Assembly (NCBI GenBank): GCA_035711845.1
Contig: DASTBU010000146.1
Coordinates: 1-18,269 of the forward strand
DNA length: 18,269 nt
Reading direction: 5' to 3'
Origin: DASTBU01 sp035711845
Lineage (GTDB): Bacteria > Acidobacteriota > Vicinamibacteria > Vicinamibacterales > 2-12-FULL-66-21
Shown: positions 1 to 7,972 of the stretch, piece after piece
Numbering within the stretch: the stretch's first letter is position 1
How the letters are laid out: the number at the start of each line of letters is the position of its first letter
Notes under the pieces: generated by a model
What the model was told of the DNA's origin: nothing
Seen by the model: the letters and a program-made list of their open reading frames with translations, nothing else
Databases searched by the model: none
Program-made: the position numbers and the translations under genes

Positions 1-1133
1 AGGCCCATCGCCGGCACGTGGTTGCGGTTGAGGCGCCCGGTGGGGCGGAAGAACAGGCCGTCCTTCGCCATCGCGTAGTAGACGCGGGCGCCGGCCAGGA
101 TGAGGCCGTTGTTGCAGCCGAACGTCGATACCATGATGGCCACCGCCATCAGCGCCACGCCAAGACCGGGAAAGATGCTTTCAAGGGTCGCGGTCGCAAC
201 GCGATCCGAGGGCGCCTGCTGTATCTGCTCGATCGGCAGGGTGACGAGGTAGGCCACGTTGGTGAGCAGATAGAGCACTCCGACCAGCCCCGTGCCGAGC
301 GCCAGGGACCAGGGGATGGTTCGCCGGGGATCCTTGACCTCCCCGGCGGTGAATGTGATGTTGTTCCAGGCGTCGGACGCGAACAACGATCCGACCTGGG
401 CAATGGAGAGCGCCATCACCATGCCGAAGGCTGACGCGGCCGAGAGGCCCGGCGCGATCTGCAGCGGATTGCGCGGGGTCCAGGGATCGTCGAAGTTCAG
501 CGCAACCGTCGATGCGCTCCAGCCGAGGAGGAGGCCCACGCCAATCAGCGCGATCAGCGCGCCGGTCTTGGCCGTCGTGAACACGTTCTGGAGCAGCTTG
601 CCGTACTGCAGCCCCCGCGTGTTCGTCCAGGTGAGCAAGACGATCATGGCCACCGCGACGAGCTGGACGGTGGAAAGCGAGACCGCATATCCGGGCGAGA
701 GGTGGATTGGCGGAATCAGGTAACGCTCGTCGGAGAGAACGGGCACGAGCACACCGAAGTACCGCGCGAAACCCACCGCCACGGCGGCGATCGTCCCCGT
801 CTGGATCACCATGAAGAGCGTCCAGCCGTAGAGGAACCCGCACAGGGGGGAGAACGCCTCCCGCAAGTAGACGTATTGGCCGCCTGCCCGCGGCATCATG
901 GCGGCCAGCTCGCCATACGAGAGCGCGGCGGCAAGGGTCAGCACGCCGGTGATCGCCCACGTGGCCAGCAGCCACCCGGCGCTGCCGACCTGACGCGCCA
1001 TCTCGGCCGACACCAGGAAGATGCCAGAGCCGACCATCGAGCCAACCACGACCATCGTCGAGTCGAACAACCCGAGCTGCCGGTGGAATTCGGTGTCGAG
1101 CGGCTCCTCGACGGACACGGGATACTGGCTCAT
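1..1133 (-). CDS. APC-superfamily amino acid permease, C-terminus cut off by the window edge
   Basis: Cytoplasmic-membrane transporter expected to move amino acids by proton or solute coupling. The 377 visible residues begin MSQYPVSVEEPLDTEFHRQL, followed by the APC signature GSMVGSGIF at residues 31-39 in the first membrane helix. About eight hydrophobic segments are visible, near residues 25-45, 53-78, 97-128, 153-170, 188-205, 231-250, 275-298 and 322-345. The loop motif GEVKDPRRTIP (264-274) is typical of APC/LAT-type permeases, where it reads GEVKNPxRxIP. The ATG at 1133 is preceded by GGGGAG three bases upstream, a strong but tightly spaced Shine-Dalgarno. Family members are usually 430-500 residues, so roughly the last quarter is missing. 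The gene diverges from the coiled-coil gene at 1342. Substrate specificity cannot be read from the sequence. The family call is secure. Confidence 0.93.
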   Translation of the reverse strand, partial: MSQYPVSVEEPLDTEFHRQLGLFDSTMVVVGSMVGSGIFLVSAEMARQVGSAGWLLATWAITGVLTLAAALSYGELAAMMPRAGGQYVYLREAFSPLCGFLYGWTLFMVIQTGTIAAVAVGFARYFGVLVPVLSDERYLIPPIHLSPGYAVSLSTVQLVAVAMIVLLTWTNTRGLQYGKLLQNVFTTAKTGALIALIGVGLLLGWSASTVALNFDDPWTPRNPLQIAPGLSAASAFGMVMALSIAQVGSLFASDAWNNITFTAGEVKDPRRTIPWSLALGTGLVGVLYLLTNVAYLVTLPIEQIQQAPSDRVATATLESIFPGLGVALMAVAIMVSTFGCNNGLILAGARVYYAMAKDGLFFRPTGRLNRNHVPAMG

Positions 1134-1341
1134 CTGCTCCCCACGGGCACACCTGGTCCGATCTCCCGGGCCGTCTGGTCGATTGCGGGAGCGCCAATCT
1201 TCCGCTCGCGGCTCTCCCCACGTCAAGTGCGCCGCAAATTACAGAATCGGTGATCGGATTACAAAACCGAGCGCAATTCCTGGGAAATGTCGCGAAAATC
1301 TGGCTGCGTCGCGTGTTCCGGAGCGGTCCTGGAGTTGCAGA

Positions 1342-3234
1342 ATGGCGGTCTCCTTTCTCGCACAGAGCCTCATGACACTCCAGGACTTTACGACACACGA
1401 AACCTCGGCGCTGATCGAACGGATTCTGACCCGGCGAGCCACCGCCCTGGGCGAACACCTGCGCCTCGTCCGTCAGGCGATGGAAGCGGCCGAACGCGCC
1501 GCCCAGTCACCTCCTGCCATCGAAGAAGATGTGGCCGAGCTCGTCAACCGGTTGAACCAGGCGTTCAGCGCCACCGCCAGGCGCATTCAAGACGAGGCCC
1601 GAAAGGTGGCGGAACAGGCGAACCGCGAGCTCGAGTCGCAGCGGATTGCCAACGACGCGCTCATGACGTCGGTATCCGGGCTGGAGGCCGAGGTGGACCG
1701 GCAGCGAGCCGAGCTGCGCGAGGCGATCGATCGCGCCACCGAAGCAGAACGCGATCTGAACGAAACGCGCGACGCGTTGAGCGAGCAGATCGGCGCCCGG
1801 GCCGCCGCCGAAACCACCGCCCGCTTCGAGGCCGAGGCCAGGGCATCGATCGAGGAAGACCTGCTCGCAGCGCGGTCGGAGAACGTGGCCTCTATTTCCA
1901 GGACCGGCGAGCTCGAGAGCCTGCTCGACTCCGAGCGTACCGAGAATGCCATCCTCAAAGCCGACCTCGAATCAGCCCACCATGCGCTGCAGCAGGCGGA
2001 GGCGGCGCGCGACCTCGCGGAAGATGCACTCGCCCGGCAGGCCGGCCTGGAGGGTGCGCTCCAGACGGAGCTGCAGGAGGCGCGCCTCGCGCTCGACGAA
2101 TCGCTCGCCGAGATCGCGCAGCTTGGCGCGCAGCTCGAGGAGATCGCCGGCGACAGAGGCCGGCTGAGCATCGCCCTGAGCGCGGCACAGGGCGAGCTCG
2201 AGATGGTTCAGGCCCAGCACAAGGCGGTTTCGGCGCAGCTCAAGGCCAGCACTGCTCGCGCGCACATGTTCGAACGCAGCCAGACCGAGACGATCGGGCA
2301 CCTCAAGGCCAGGCTCGACGACGCGCAGAGGGGTGGCGGTGGCGATCAGCAACAGGAGCCGACCGCGCAGAGCCATGCTGGCGTTGCCGGCCTGGAGCTC
2401 GCTGGAGGCCACACCGATCTAGACCTGCTGTCGGCGGTGGAAGCATCCGTGCGCAGCGTGGAGGAGCTCACCCAGGCGGCGAGCCTGGCGGACCTGCTCA
2501 ACAGCCTCGCGCGGGAGCTGTCGTCACGGTTCTGCCGCGTGGCCCTGTTCCGCGTCGAGGGCAATCGGCTCCAGGGGGCGCATCAGGCCGGCTTCGACTA
2601 CACGACCGACGTCAGAAAAATTGCGATCCCGCTTGCCGTCGACGCCTTGCTGACGCGCGTCGCGCGCAGCGGCGAGATCGAGCGCCTCTCCGGCGCCGAA
2701 CTGGCCGACGACAGCAAGGGCGCGCCGTTTCGCGGCAGCCCGTCCCTCGCGCTCGCCCTGCCGGTTGTTCTACGCGGCGAGACCGTCGCTGTCGTCTACG
2801 TCGACAACTGGAATCACGCCGCGTCCGCACCCGGCCGGGGCTCGGACGAATCGAGCGTGCTCTTTGCCAGGCTCGTCATCCGGCAGGCCGGCATCCTGTT
2901 CCTCGGCCTGGCGCACGAGCTGCGCGTTCTGACCGAGCTTCGCGACTATGCCTCGATGTTGGTGCTGGGGGCCGAACAGATGTATGCGGCAGACGCCGAG
3001 TCGAAGATGAGCGCGGAGATGCTGCGCAGCCGGCTCGAAGACAATCTCGCCTGCGCCCGGCAGCTCTTCGCGCAGCGTGCGGCACTCGAGGGTCCGGCCG
3101 CTGCGGGCCTGCTGGACGAGCAGCTCGAAGCAACGATCGCCGGCGATCCCTCAGCGCCGTTCGCCCGTGAACTTGCGGCCATCGCCGTACGCGCCCGGGA
3201 AGCGGAAACGAGACGGTCAGCCGAAGCCTGTTAG
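1342..3234 (+). CDS. Long coiled-coil protein with C-terminal GAF-like domain
   Basis: The predicted protein has 630 residues. After a short N-terminus (MAVSFLAQSL), residues of about 30-340 are Glu/Ala/Arg/Leu-rich with continuous heptad character and almost no Pro or Gly, indicating a long coiled coil. A globular part at about 365-520 ends in LALALPVVLRGETVAVVYVDN, the strand pattern of a GAF sensory domain's last strands. A second helical stretch follows to the end. There is no signal peptide or membrane segment, so it is probably a cytosolic scaffold or sensor. The ATG at 1342 has GGAG at 1331-1334 with a 7-base spacer; a later in-frame ATG at 1372 lacks such a site. An in-frame extension to 1021 runs back through the divergent permease gene and is not credible. 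The stop overlaps the stop of the opposing MBL gene by four bases. No ligand or partner can be named. Confidence 0.85.
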   Translation: MAVSFLAQSLMTLQDFTTHETSALIERILTRRATALGEHLRLVRQAMEAAERAAQSPPAIEEDVAELVNRLNQAFSATARRIQDEARKVAEQANRELESQRIANDALMTSVSGLEAEVDRQRAELREAIDRATEAERDLNETRDALSEQIGARAAAETTARFEAEARASIEEDLLAARSENVASISRTGELESLLDSERTENAILKADLESAHHALQQAEAARDLAEDALARQAGLEGALQTELQEARLALDESLAEIAQLGAQLEEIAGDRGRLSIALSAAQGELEMVQAQHKAVSAQLKASTARAHMFERSQTETIGHLKARLDDAQRGGGGDQQQEPTAQSHAGVAGLELAGGHTDLDLLSAVEASVRSVEELTQAASLADLLNSLARELSSRFCRVALFRVEGNRLQGAHQAGFDYTTDVRKIAIPLAVDALLTRVARSGEIERLSGAELADDSKGAPFRGSPSLALALPVVLRGETVAVVYVDNWNHAASAPGRGSDESSVLFARLVIRQAGILFLGLAHELRVLTELRDYASMLVLGAEQMYAADAESKMSAEMLRSRLEDNLACARQLFAQRAALEGPAAAGLLDEQLEATIAGDPSAPFARELAAIAVRAREAETRRSAEAC

Positions 3235-4562
3235 CTCAAATCGATCTCGAAGCTGCCGGTCTCGAGAAAGTGCGGAGCCTTCATCCGGTTCTGGTGGCCC
3301 TGCCGCAACGCCTTCACCGTGTCCTCGATGAGCTTCATGTGATCGCGCCGCGCCTGCGTCAGGCCGGGCGTTGTCGAGCGGCTGGTGAACCAGAACTTGA
3401 ACGACGTCGACGGACCGACGGGCCCGTCGTCATCGATCCCTTCGATCCGCGCCTTCGCGAACGCCTCCACGACCTCCTTCTCGGGGTTATGGTGCGCACC
3501 GTTGCCGCAGAAAATGTAGTGATCCGCCGTCACGCGCTTGACGAACTCCTGTTCGACGTTGGCGAGCGCACCGTGATGCTGGACCTTGAGCACGTTGACA
3601 TGCAGCGTCCCGTTCGCGGGCATCTTCCCGTGGTGCTCCAGCCCGGCGAGGATCTCGCTCGAGATGCCGTCCCCGGTCAGCAGAATCCGTTTACCGCTCT
3701 CCTCCACCAGCAGCATCACCGACGCCAGGTTCGGTTCGGTCACGTCCGCCAGCCCCTCGCCGAGCGCCGCATCCAGCATCGGGTTTGCCACGATGCTCGG
3801 GCTCACGGTGCCAAGCCGGTCCTCATCGTCGAGCATCTTCTTCTGAAGTTCTTTCAGCGCATCTTCGTTCTCGCCAAGCCACTCCTCCCAGGCCGCGCGA
3901 AGGCGCTCGATATCATCGTCGGATGGCCCGAGCACGGAGATCCTGAGCTTCCCGAGCGAAATCTTCTCTCCATCGGCGGGATCGCCGGACGTCCCGCGCT
4001 TGACGAGCGTGTCGGGACCGCCCGAGCGCGGATTCAGCGCGATCCCGAGCTGTTCGTCGGACAGTCGGCGCGACAGCTCCATCGAGGCGCGCTCGCCCGT
4101 GGCGAGATCGTCGAATCGTGACGCGAGATCCTGGAGGCGCTCGTCTGTCGAGCCCGCCAGAAAGGTTGCGACGGCCTCCAGCACGCCCTCGACCGACGGC
4201 GCGATGTTGTCGCCAACGAGCCTGTAGAGCCCGTTGTGCCACACTTCGCCGATCTCTGGCGGACGCGGGTCCTCCGGTTCAGGCGCGTCGGGGTCCTCCG
4301 ACTGCAGGAATTCGAACGCCCGCCAGCGAACCTCGTCTTCCACGAGCTTCAAAACGCCTGAAATGTGATCGTCGTCGATGTGCGAGACGCAGACGACGTG
4401 CAGCTTCCCGCCGGCCTCGCGTAGCTGGCCCAGGACGGCGCGCGTGTGCTCCTCGAACGACGACTTGCGTCCGCCGTCGATCAGGATCCGGCGGGGCTTG
4501 GCATCGCTCGACGAGAGCAGGAGGCAATCGCCGTCCGATGCGTGAAACACCCGAAGCTTCAC
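3231..4562 (-). CDS. Metallo-beta-lactamase-fold hydrolase (ComEC-like type), coupled to the S8 protease
   Basis: The 443-residue protein starts MKLRVFHASDGDC with a GTG codon. The metal-binding motif is SHIDDDHISG (residues 60-69: H61, D63, D65, H66), the HxDxDH variant seen in ComEC-like MBL domains. Further expected elements are LLTGD (D298), VQHHGA (H329, H330) and NGAHHNP (H357, H358). The stretch of about 70-280 between the first motif and LLTGD is longer than in a minimal ComEC MBL domain and is mostly acidic and helical. No signal peptide or membrane helices are present, so it is not a DNA-uptake channel. The GTG overlaps the TGA of the upstream subtilase gene (GTGA, 4559-4562), implying translational coupling. 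An in-frame extension to 4658 would lie wholly inside the subtilase gene and is rejected. The substrate is unknown: hydrolysis of a phosphodiester or another ester is plausible by family only. Confidence 0.88.
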   Translation of the reverse strand: MKLRVFHASDGDCLLLSSSDAKPRRILIDGGRKSSFEEHTRAVLGQLREAGGKLHVVCVSHIDDDHISGVLKLVEDEVRWRAFEFLQSEDPDAPEPEDPRPPEIGEVWHNGLYRLVGDNIAPSVEGVLEAVATFLAGSTDERLQDLASRFDDLATGERASMELSRRLSDEQLGIALNPRSGGPDTLVKRGTSGDPADGEKISLGKLRISVLGPSDDDIERLRAAWEEWLGENEDALKELQKKMLDDEDRLGTVSPSIVANPMLDAALGEGLADVTEPNLASVMLLVEESGKRILLTGDGISSEILAGLEHHGKMPANGTLHVNVLKVQHHGALANVEQEFVKRVTADHYIFCGNGAHHNPEKEVVEAFAKARIEGIDDDGPVGPSTSFKFWFTSRSTTPGLTQARRDHMKLIEDTVKALRQGHQNRMKAPHFLETGSFEIDLS

Positions 4563-6628
4563 TTCCGGTGCTCCAGATCGATGGGGTCGAACGGCTTGTG
4601 CACCTCGGCGAGGCACGCCTTCGGCCTGATCAGCCCGAAGCCGGCCGCATCCTGCCACCGGTAGTCGGACCCGGGCAGCGGCCGCGCGGTGCGGCGCATG
4701 ATGCCGACGATCTGCGTGGCCGTCAGCCGCGGCTCACGCGCCAGCATCTGCGCCGCGACGCCCGCCACATACGGGCTGGCCATGCTCGTGCCCGTCATGG
4801 CAACCCATTGCCGGTCGGACGCCGAAAAGCCGCGTGCAGCAACCACATCCGTCCCTGGCCCGGCGATCTCCGGCTTGTACCGTCCATCGCGGGTGGGACC
4901 CTGGCTCGAGGACCGGTGAATCCGCTCGGTCTCCTCCTCGCAGTTGCCCACGGAGATCACGCGGTGGCCGCACGCGAGTGAGCTGACCGAGGAACGGTCC
5001 ACGTTCGAGCGCTGGGAAAAGAAGGACGGAAAACGCCAGGCATCCACTTCGCCGATTCGGCCGAGCGGCCGCGGGTCGTCGCGCTCGATCCACGCGTCGA
5101 AGCGGCCGTCCCGAACCTCGACGCCGTGGAGCCGGACGATCCAGGTGCCGGCCTCGATGCCGATCACCGGATCCTTCAGCCGCGGGCTCAGAAAGATGGA
5201 GATGCGGTTTGCCCCGTTCGCCGGGTTGTACTGCTCGTTGTAGACGGAGACAAAGGTCTCGCTCTTGAGTCGTCGGTTCTCGACGTACGTCCCCGGCGGT
5301 ACGGGTCCGATCCACACGCCGGAGGGCGAGCGCAGCTGCACCTCGAACTCGTCGCCGGCCTCGTACCAGATCTCGAGCTCGTTCTCCGACACGTCGGCGA
5401 TCCCGTTGCCGACCACCTGCCATTCCAGATCGGTCTCGAGTCCCCGGGCGGCGATGCGACCGCTGGCGTGGATGCGCCCGGTGAGGAACCCAAGATCGCC
5501 GGCAAACTGCGGCGCCTCCTGACCCGCGTTCCCCGCCGCGACGACAACCGCCCGACCGGGTGTCATCAGGGCAGTATCGATCCAGCGGCAGATGGCGCTG
5601 GTGCCGTCGTGGGCGTGGCCGTTCGTACCCAGGGAGATGTTGATGATCGTCGGCACAGGCCGGCCGAACACCCGCTCCCCGAGAGCGAACAGATAGTCCA
5701 CCGCATGGGCCAGCCGCGCCGAGTCGTACAACGTCGCGTGGCGGTCGCGGTCTTCCTCGGCGAGCGCGATCAGCACGCCGGCAATCGCCACACCTGGGCA
5801 GACCCCGCGATTCCCGGCTGCGATGCTGGCCACGTGGGTCGCGTGCGATCCCGGCTGCTGGACCGATTGCGGGAGCAGATCCGTTGCACCGACCTTGTGC
5901 GAGCGGCTCCAGGCGAGGGCGCGATTCATGCGCCCGCGGGTAATCTCCGCGCCGTACTTGAAGGGCGGCGGCGGAGCGCCCAGGTGCGAGGCCTTCTGCG
6001 CGCCCTGGTCCCAGATTCCCACGAACCGGGTCCGGCGCCCCACGGTGAAATCGGGATGCGCGAAGTCGAAGCCGCCAACGTCGATGAGGCCGACGAGCAC
6101 CGGCGGAACGCCGCGCCCGGACCAGGGCGCCCCACCCGGCTTCCTGCCGGCGGGGCCGGGTTCGCGACTCGATGGCTCGCGGACCTTCCGCCGGGTGATC
6201 ATCGGATGCGGAGCGGAGAGCGGCTCTCCGGTTTCGATGTAGGCGACCTCACTCGCGGTCGTGCGATTCGAGATCTGCTCGATTTGTCGCGGTGTCAGTT
6301 CCGCCGTGAGCAAGTCGCCGCTCTGGCTCGTCACGCCCGGCAGCGTTGACACCTTCAGGTCAGGGCGCGCAAGCTGCACGAAGCAGCTCACCAGTGCGCC
6401 ATCGGTCAGCGGCTGTTTGGATGGGGGGGCCTTCGGCTTCGCGACCTGCGCTACGGTCCGGCTGGCCTGGCGAATCCGCTCTTTCGCCCGGTGTTTCTTC
6501 GCGACCGCGGGCCTGGCCTCAACCGTTGCGGAGAGTTCCGACCTGAGCGCATTGACTTCCTCGTCACCGTTGCAGATCACGCGGAGCCGAGGTCCCAGCC
6601 GCTCGAGGTTCTCAGGCTTGAGGCTCAC
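4559..6628 (-). CDS. Subtilase (S8) with inserted beta-rich domain, probably intracellular
   Basis: The 689-residue serine protease has a complete S8 triad: Asp183 in VGLIDVGG, His262 in GSHATHVAS, oxyanion Asn367 in VVAAGNAG, and Ser615 in MTGTSMASPYVAG. Residues of about 78-138 look like an inhibitor-I9-type propeptide, and about 40-72 is a basic linker. Between Asn367 and Ser615, at about 395-525, sits a beta-rich insert (GTWIVRLHG, FDAWIERDDP) resembling the jelly-roll insert of clostridial Csp proteases; this is inferred by pattern only. There is no Sec signal or lipobox, so it is likely cytosolic. The start is GTG at 6628; no Shine-Dalgarno precedes it, but a TATAGT box lies 8 bases upstream, so the message may be nearly leaderless. 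It overlaps the MBL gene by four bases and is probably co-transcribed with it. The substrate is unknown; regulated cleavage within a two-protein module is an inference. Confidence 0.93.
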   Translation of the reverse strand: MSLKPENLERLGPRLRVICNGDEEVNALRSELSATVEARPAVAKKHRAKERIRQASRTVAQVAKPKAPPSKQPLTDGALVSCFVQLARPDLKVSTLPGVTSQSGDLLTAELTPRQIEQISNRTTASEVAYIETGEPLSAPHPMITRRKVREPSSREPGPAGRKPGGAPWSGRGVPPVLVGLIDVGGFDFAHPDFTVGRRTRFVGIWDQGAQKASHLGAPPPPFKYGAEITRGRMNRALAWSRSHKVGATDLLPQSVQQPGSHATHVASIAAGNRGVCPGVAIAGVLIALAEEDRDRHATLYDSARLAHAVDYLFALGERVFGRPVPTIINISLGTNGHAHDGTSAICRWIDTALMTPGRAVVVAAGNAGQEAPQFAGDLGFLTGRIHASGRIAARGLETDLEWQVVGNGIADVSENELEIWYEAGDEFEVQLRSPSGVWIGPVPPGTYVENRRLKSETFVSVYNEQYNPANGANRISIFLSPRLKDPVIGIEAGTWIVRLHGVEVRDGRFDAWIERDDPRPLGRIGEVDAWRFPSFFSQRSNVDRSSVSSLACGHRVISVGNCEEETERIHRSSSQGPTRDGRYKPEIAGPGTDVVAARGFSASDRQWVAMTGTSMASPYVAGVAAQMLAREPRLTATQIVGIMRRTARPLPGSDYRWQDAAGFGLIRPKACLAEVHKPFDPIDLEHRK

Positions 6629-6636
6629 GAGGCGAG

Positions 6637-6642
6637 ACTATA
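6637..6642 (-). promoter_or_regulatory. Predicted -10 element of the S8-MBL operon (short-leader promoter)
   Basis: TATAGT on the minus strand, followed by 8 bases and then the GTG start. With the usual 7-base distance from the hexamer's last base to +1, transcription would start at about 6630, leaving a leader of about 2 bases. No TTGACA-like box was found 16-18 bases upstream. Confidence 0.5.
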
Positions 6643-6752
6643 CACGAACCAGCCGAACCTGGAGCGGCCATAACGGCGTCTGAATCGAGTGGTGGGTTAT
6701 TGCTCTTGGAACGCTCGCGGCCCATGGCCCGGCCCGGTGGCGCACCATGAGC

Positions 6753-6904
6753 ACGTCGGACGTCGCACGTCGCACGTCGCACGTCGCACGAGCACGTCGC
6801 ACGTCGCACGAGCACGTCGCACGTCGCACGTGACAAGCAGCACGTCGCACATAGCACGTCGCACGTCGCACGTGACAAGCAGCACCTAATACGTCGCACG
6901 TGAT
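6753..6904 (+). repeat. Heptamer tandem array, consensus ACGTCGC (left arm)
   Basis: About 22 consecutive units of a 7-bp repeat. Twelve are exactly ACGTCGC, at 6760, 6767, 6774, 6781, 6794, 6801, 6814, 6821, 6842, 6856, 6863 and 6891. Variants keep the 7-base phase: ACGTCGG (6753), ACGTGAC (6828, 6870), AAGCAGC (6835, 6877), ACATAGC (6849), ACCTAAT (6884). Two 6-base units, ACGAGC, occur at 6788 and 6808, each followed by two perfect units. ACGTGAC-AAGCAGC recurs with a 42-base spacing, giving a higher-order period of six units. The array runs right up to the start codon of the DUF1684 gene. All frames are open across it, giving 7-residue peptide repeats that are almost certainly not translated. 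There are no spacers, so it is not CRISPR. It resembles in type the heptanucleotide STRR repeats described in cyanobacteria. Confidence 0.93.
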
Positions 6905-7856
6905 GAAAGCTGGGAACAGAATGCCCGCACATCTGCTGTTCACGGGCCGCACGACTGTCGTGGCGGTGGCCGTTTCCCTGGTGGCCTGCGCCGGCGGGGG
7001 CACCGATCGCCAGCCTGCCGCCGTTCCGCCAAACTACGTGGCGGAGGTCGAGGCCTGGCGAGAGAAACACGAGCAGGATTACCGGCGTGAGTACGTCACG
7101 ATCGCCGGCCTGCATTTTCTCGACCCCGGCGCGCATACGGTAGGACGCGGCCCCGGCACCGACATCGTCCTCTCGGCTCACGTGCCGCCAACGATCGGGC
7201 GACTCTCGGTCGCCGACGGCTTCGTGCGCTTCGAACCAGCGCCGGGCGTACCGGTGGAGCACCGGGGAAAGCGGGTGACCGGATCGGTCACCCTGAAGGA
7301 ACCCGGGAAACCAGCCGCAGAAGAGCTCATCGTCGGGGACGTGCGCCTCGCCATTCACCAGAGCGGGCCGCGCCTCTCGCTCCGCGTCTGGGATCCGAAC
7401 GGCGAGCCGGCGACAGCGTTCAAGGGGTTCGCCTGGTTTCCCATCGATCCGTCGTATCGGGTGACCGCTCGCTTCATCCCCGACGACAAGCCGCAGACGC
7501 TGACGGTGCTCAACACGTTCAACGACGAGACAACCTACACGAGCGAAGGCGTGGTCGAATTCGAGTTACAGGGCCGGACCGTTCGTCTGCGTCCGTTCAC
7601 CACCCGGCCCAGACGGTTCTACTTCGTCTTGCGCGATGCCTCGAGCGGGATCGAGACGTACGGGACCGGCCGCTTCCTGTATTCCGACCTCCTGGACAAC
7701 GGAACGACCGTGCTCGACTTCAACCAGGCATACAACCCGCCCTGCGCGTTCAACCCGTACACGACGTGTCCGATTCCGCTCAAGGAAAACATCATCCCGG
7801 TCAGGATTCTCGCGGGGGAGCGGGATTACGGAAGCCAGGGGCTGCGGACGAAATAG
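6903..7856 (+). CDS. DUF1684 family lipoprotein
   Basis: Predicted protein of 317 residues, probably anchored to a membrane as a lipoprotein: a hydrophobic segment ends in the lipobox LVAC (Cys29 from the ATG at 6903), followed by GGG and a Pro-rich linker. The C-terminal signature DFNQAYNPPCAFNPYTTCPIP near residues 270-290 and the closing VRILAGERDYG are diagnostic of DUF1684. The early part (YVTIAGLHFLDPGAHTVGRG) also fits that family. Biochemical function is unknown. The start is uncertain: ATG at 6903 follows the heptamer array directly with no Shine-Dalgarno, while ATG at 6921 has GGGAA four bases upstream and still keeps the lipobox (Cys23). The gene stands alone between inverted heptamer arrays, unlike its tightly packed neighbours. 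The AT-rich array unit ACCTAAT (6884-6890) might supply a -10 element, but this is weak. Confidence 0.88.
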   Translation: MKAGNRMPAHLLFTGRTTVVAVAVSLVACAGGGTDRQPAAVPPNYVAEVEAWREKHEQDYRREYVTIAGLHFLDPGAHTVGRGPGTDIVLSAHVPPTIGRLSVADGFVRFEPAPGVPVEHRGKRVTGSVTLKEPGKPAAEELIVGDVRLAIHQSGPRLSLRVWDPNGEPATAFKGFAWFPIDPSYRVTARFIPDDKPQTLTVLNTFNDETTYTSEGVVEFELQGRTVRLRPFTTRPRRFYFVLRDASSGIETYGTGRFLYSDLLDNGTTVLDFNQAYNPPCAFNPYTTCPIPLKENIIPVRILAGERDYGSQGLRTK

Positions 7857-7873
7857 GTCGATAGGGGGTCTGA

Positions 7874-7950
7874 GTCACGTACGACGTGCGACGTGCTGTG
7901 TGCGACGTGCGGCTTGTCACGTGCGACGTGCCATGTGCGACGTGCGGCTG
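7874..7950 (-). repeat. Heptamer tandem array, inverted orientation (right arm)
   Basis: Eleven 7-base units, the reverse complement of the left array. On the plus strand, GCGACGT is exact at 7888, 7902, 7923 and 7937. Variants are GTCACGT (7874, 7916), ACGACGT (7881), GCTGTGT (7895), GCGGCTT (7909), GCCATGT (7930) and GCGGCTG (7944). Phase is kept throughout. The first seven units (7874-7922), reverse-complemented, match left-array positions 6828-6876 at 46 of 49 bases. The array starts 17 bases after the DUF1684 stop and ends about 20 bases before the stop of the convergent phosphatase gene. Confidence 0.92.
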
Positions 7951-7972
7951 CGAGGGAGCACGGGCCTGCGGA

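Noticed and set aside
181..1458. 425-codon minus-strand frame
   Set aside because: It is a wrong-frame reading of the permease gene on the same strand, Arg/Pro/Gly-rich, and it runs into the divergent coiled-coil gene.
1287..3170. 627-codon plus-strand frame
   Set aside because: An alternate frame of the coiled-coil gene with extreme Arg/Gly/Ala composition; the frame at 1342 has the ribosome site and plausible domains.
3270..4121. 283-codon plus-strand frame opposite the MBL gene
   Set aside because: Antisense shadow with no recognisable motifs.
4563..4658. N-terminal extension of the MBL protein
   Set aside because: It lies wholly inside the subtilase gene and adds a basic, motif-free stretch; the GTG overlapping the upstream stop is the better start.
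5126..6349. 407-codon plus-strand frame opposite the S8 gene
   Set aside because: Antisense shadow caused by high GC; the minus-strand frame carries a complete protease triad.
6753..6904. CRISPR array
   Set aside because: The repeats are 7 bases long and directly adjoining, with no unique spacers and no cas genes.
6689..7003. Small repeat proteins encoded across the heptamer array on either strand
   Set aside because: Any 7-base repeat free of stop codons gives open frames in all phases. No ribosome site or globular sequence is present.
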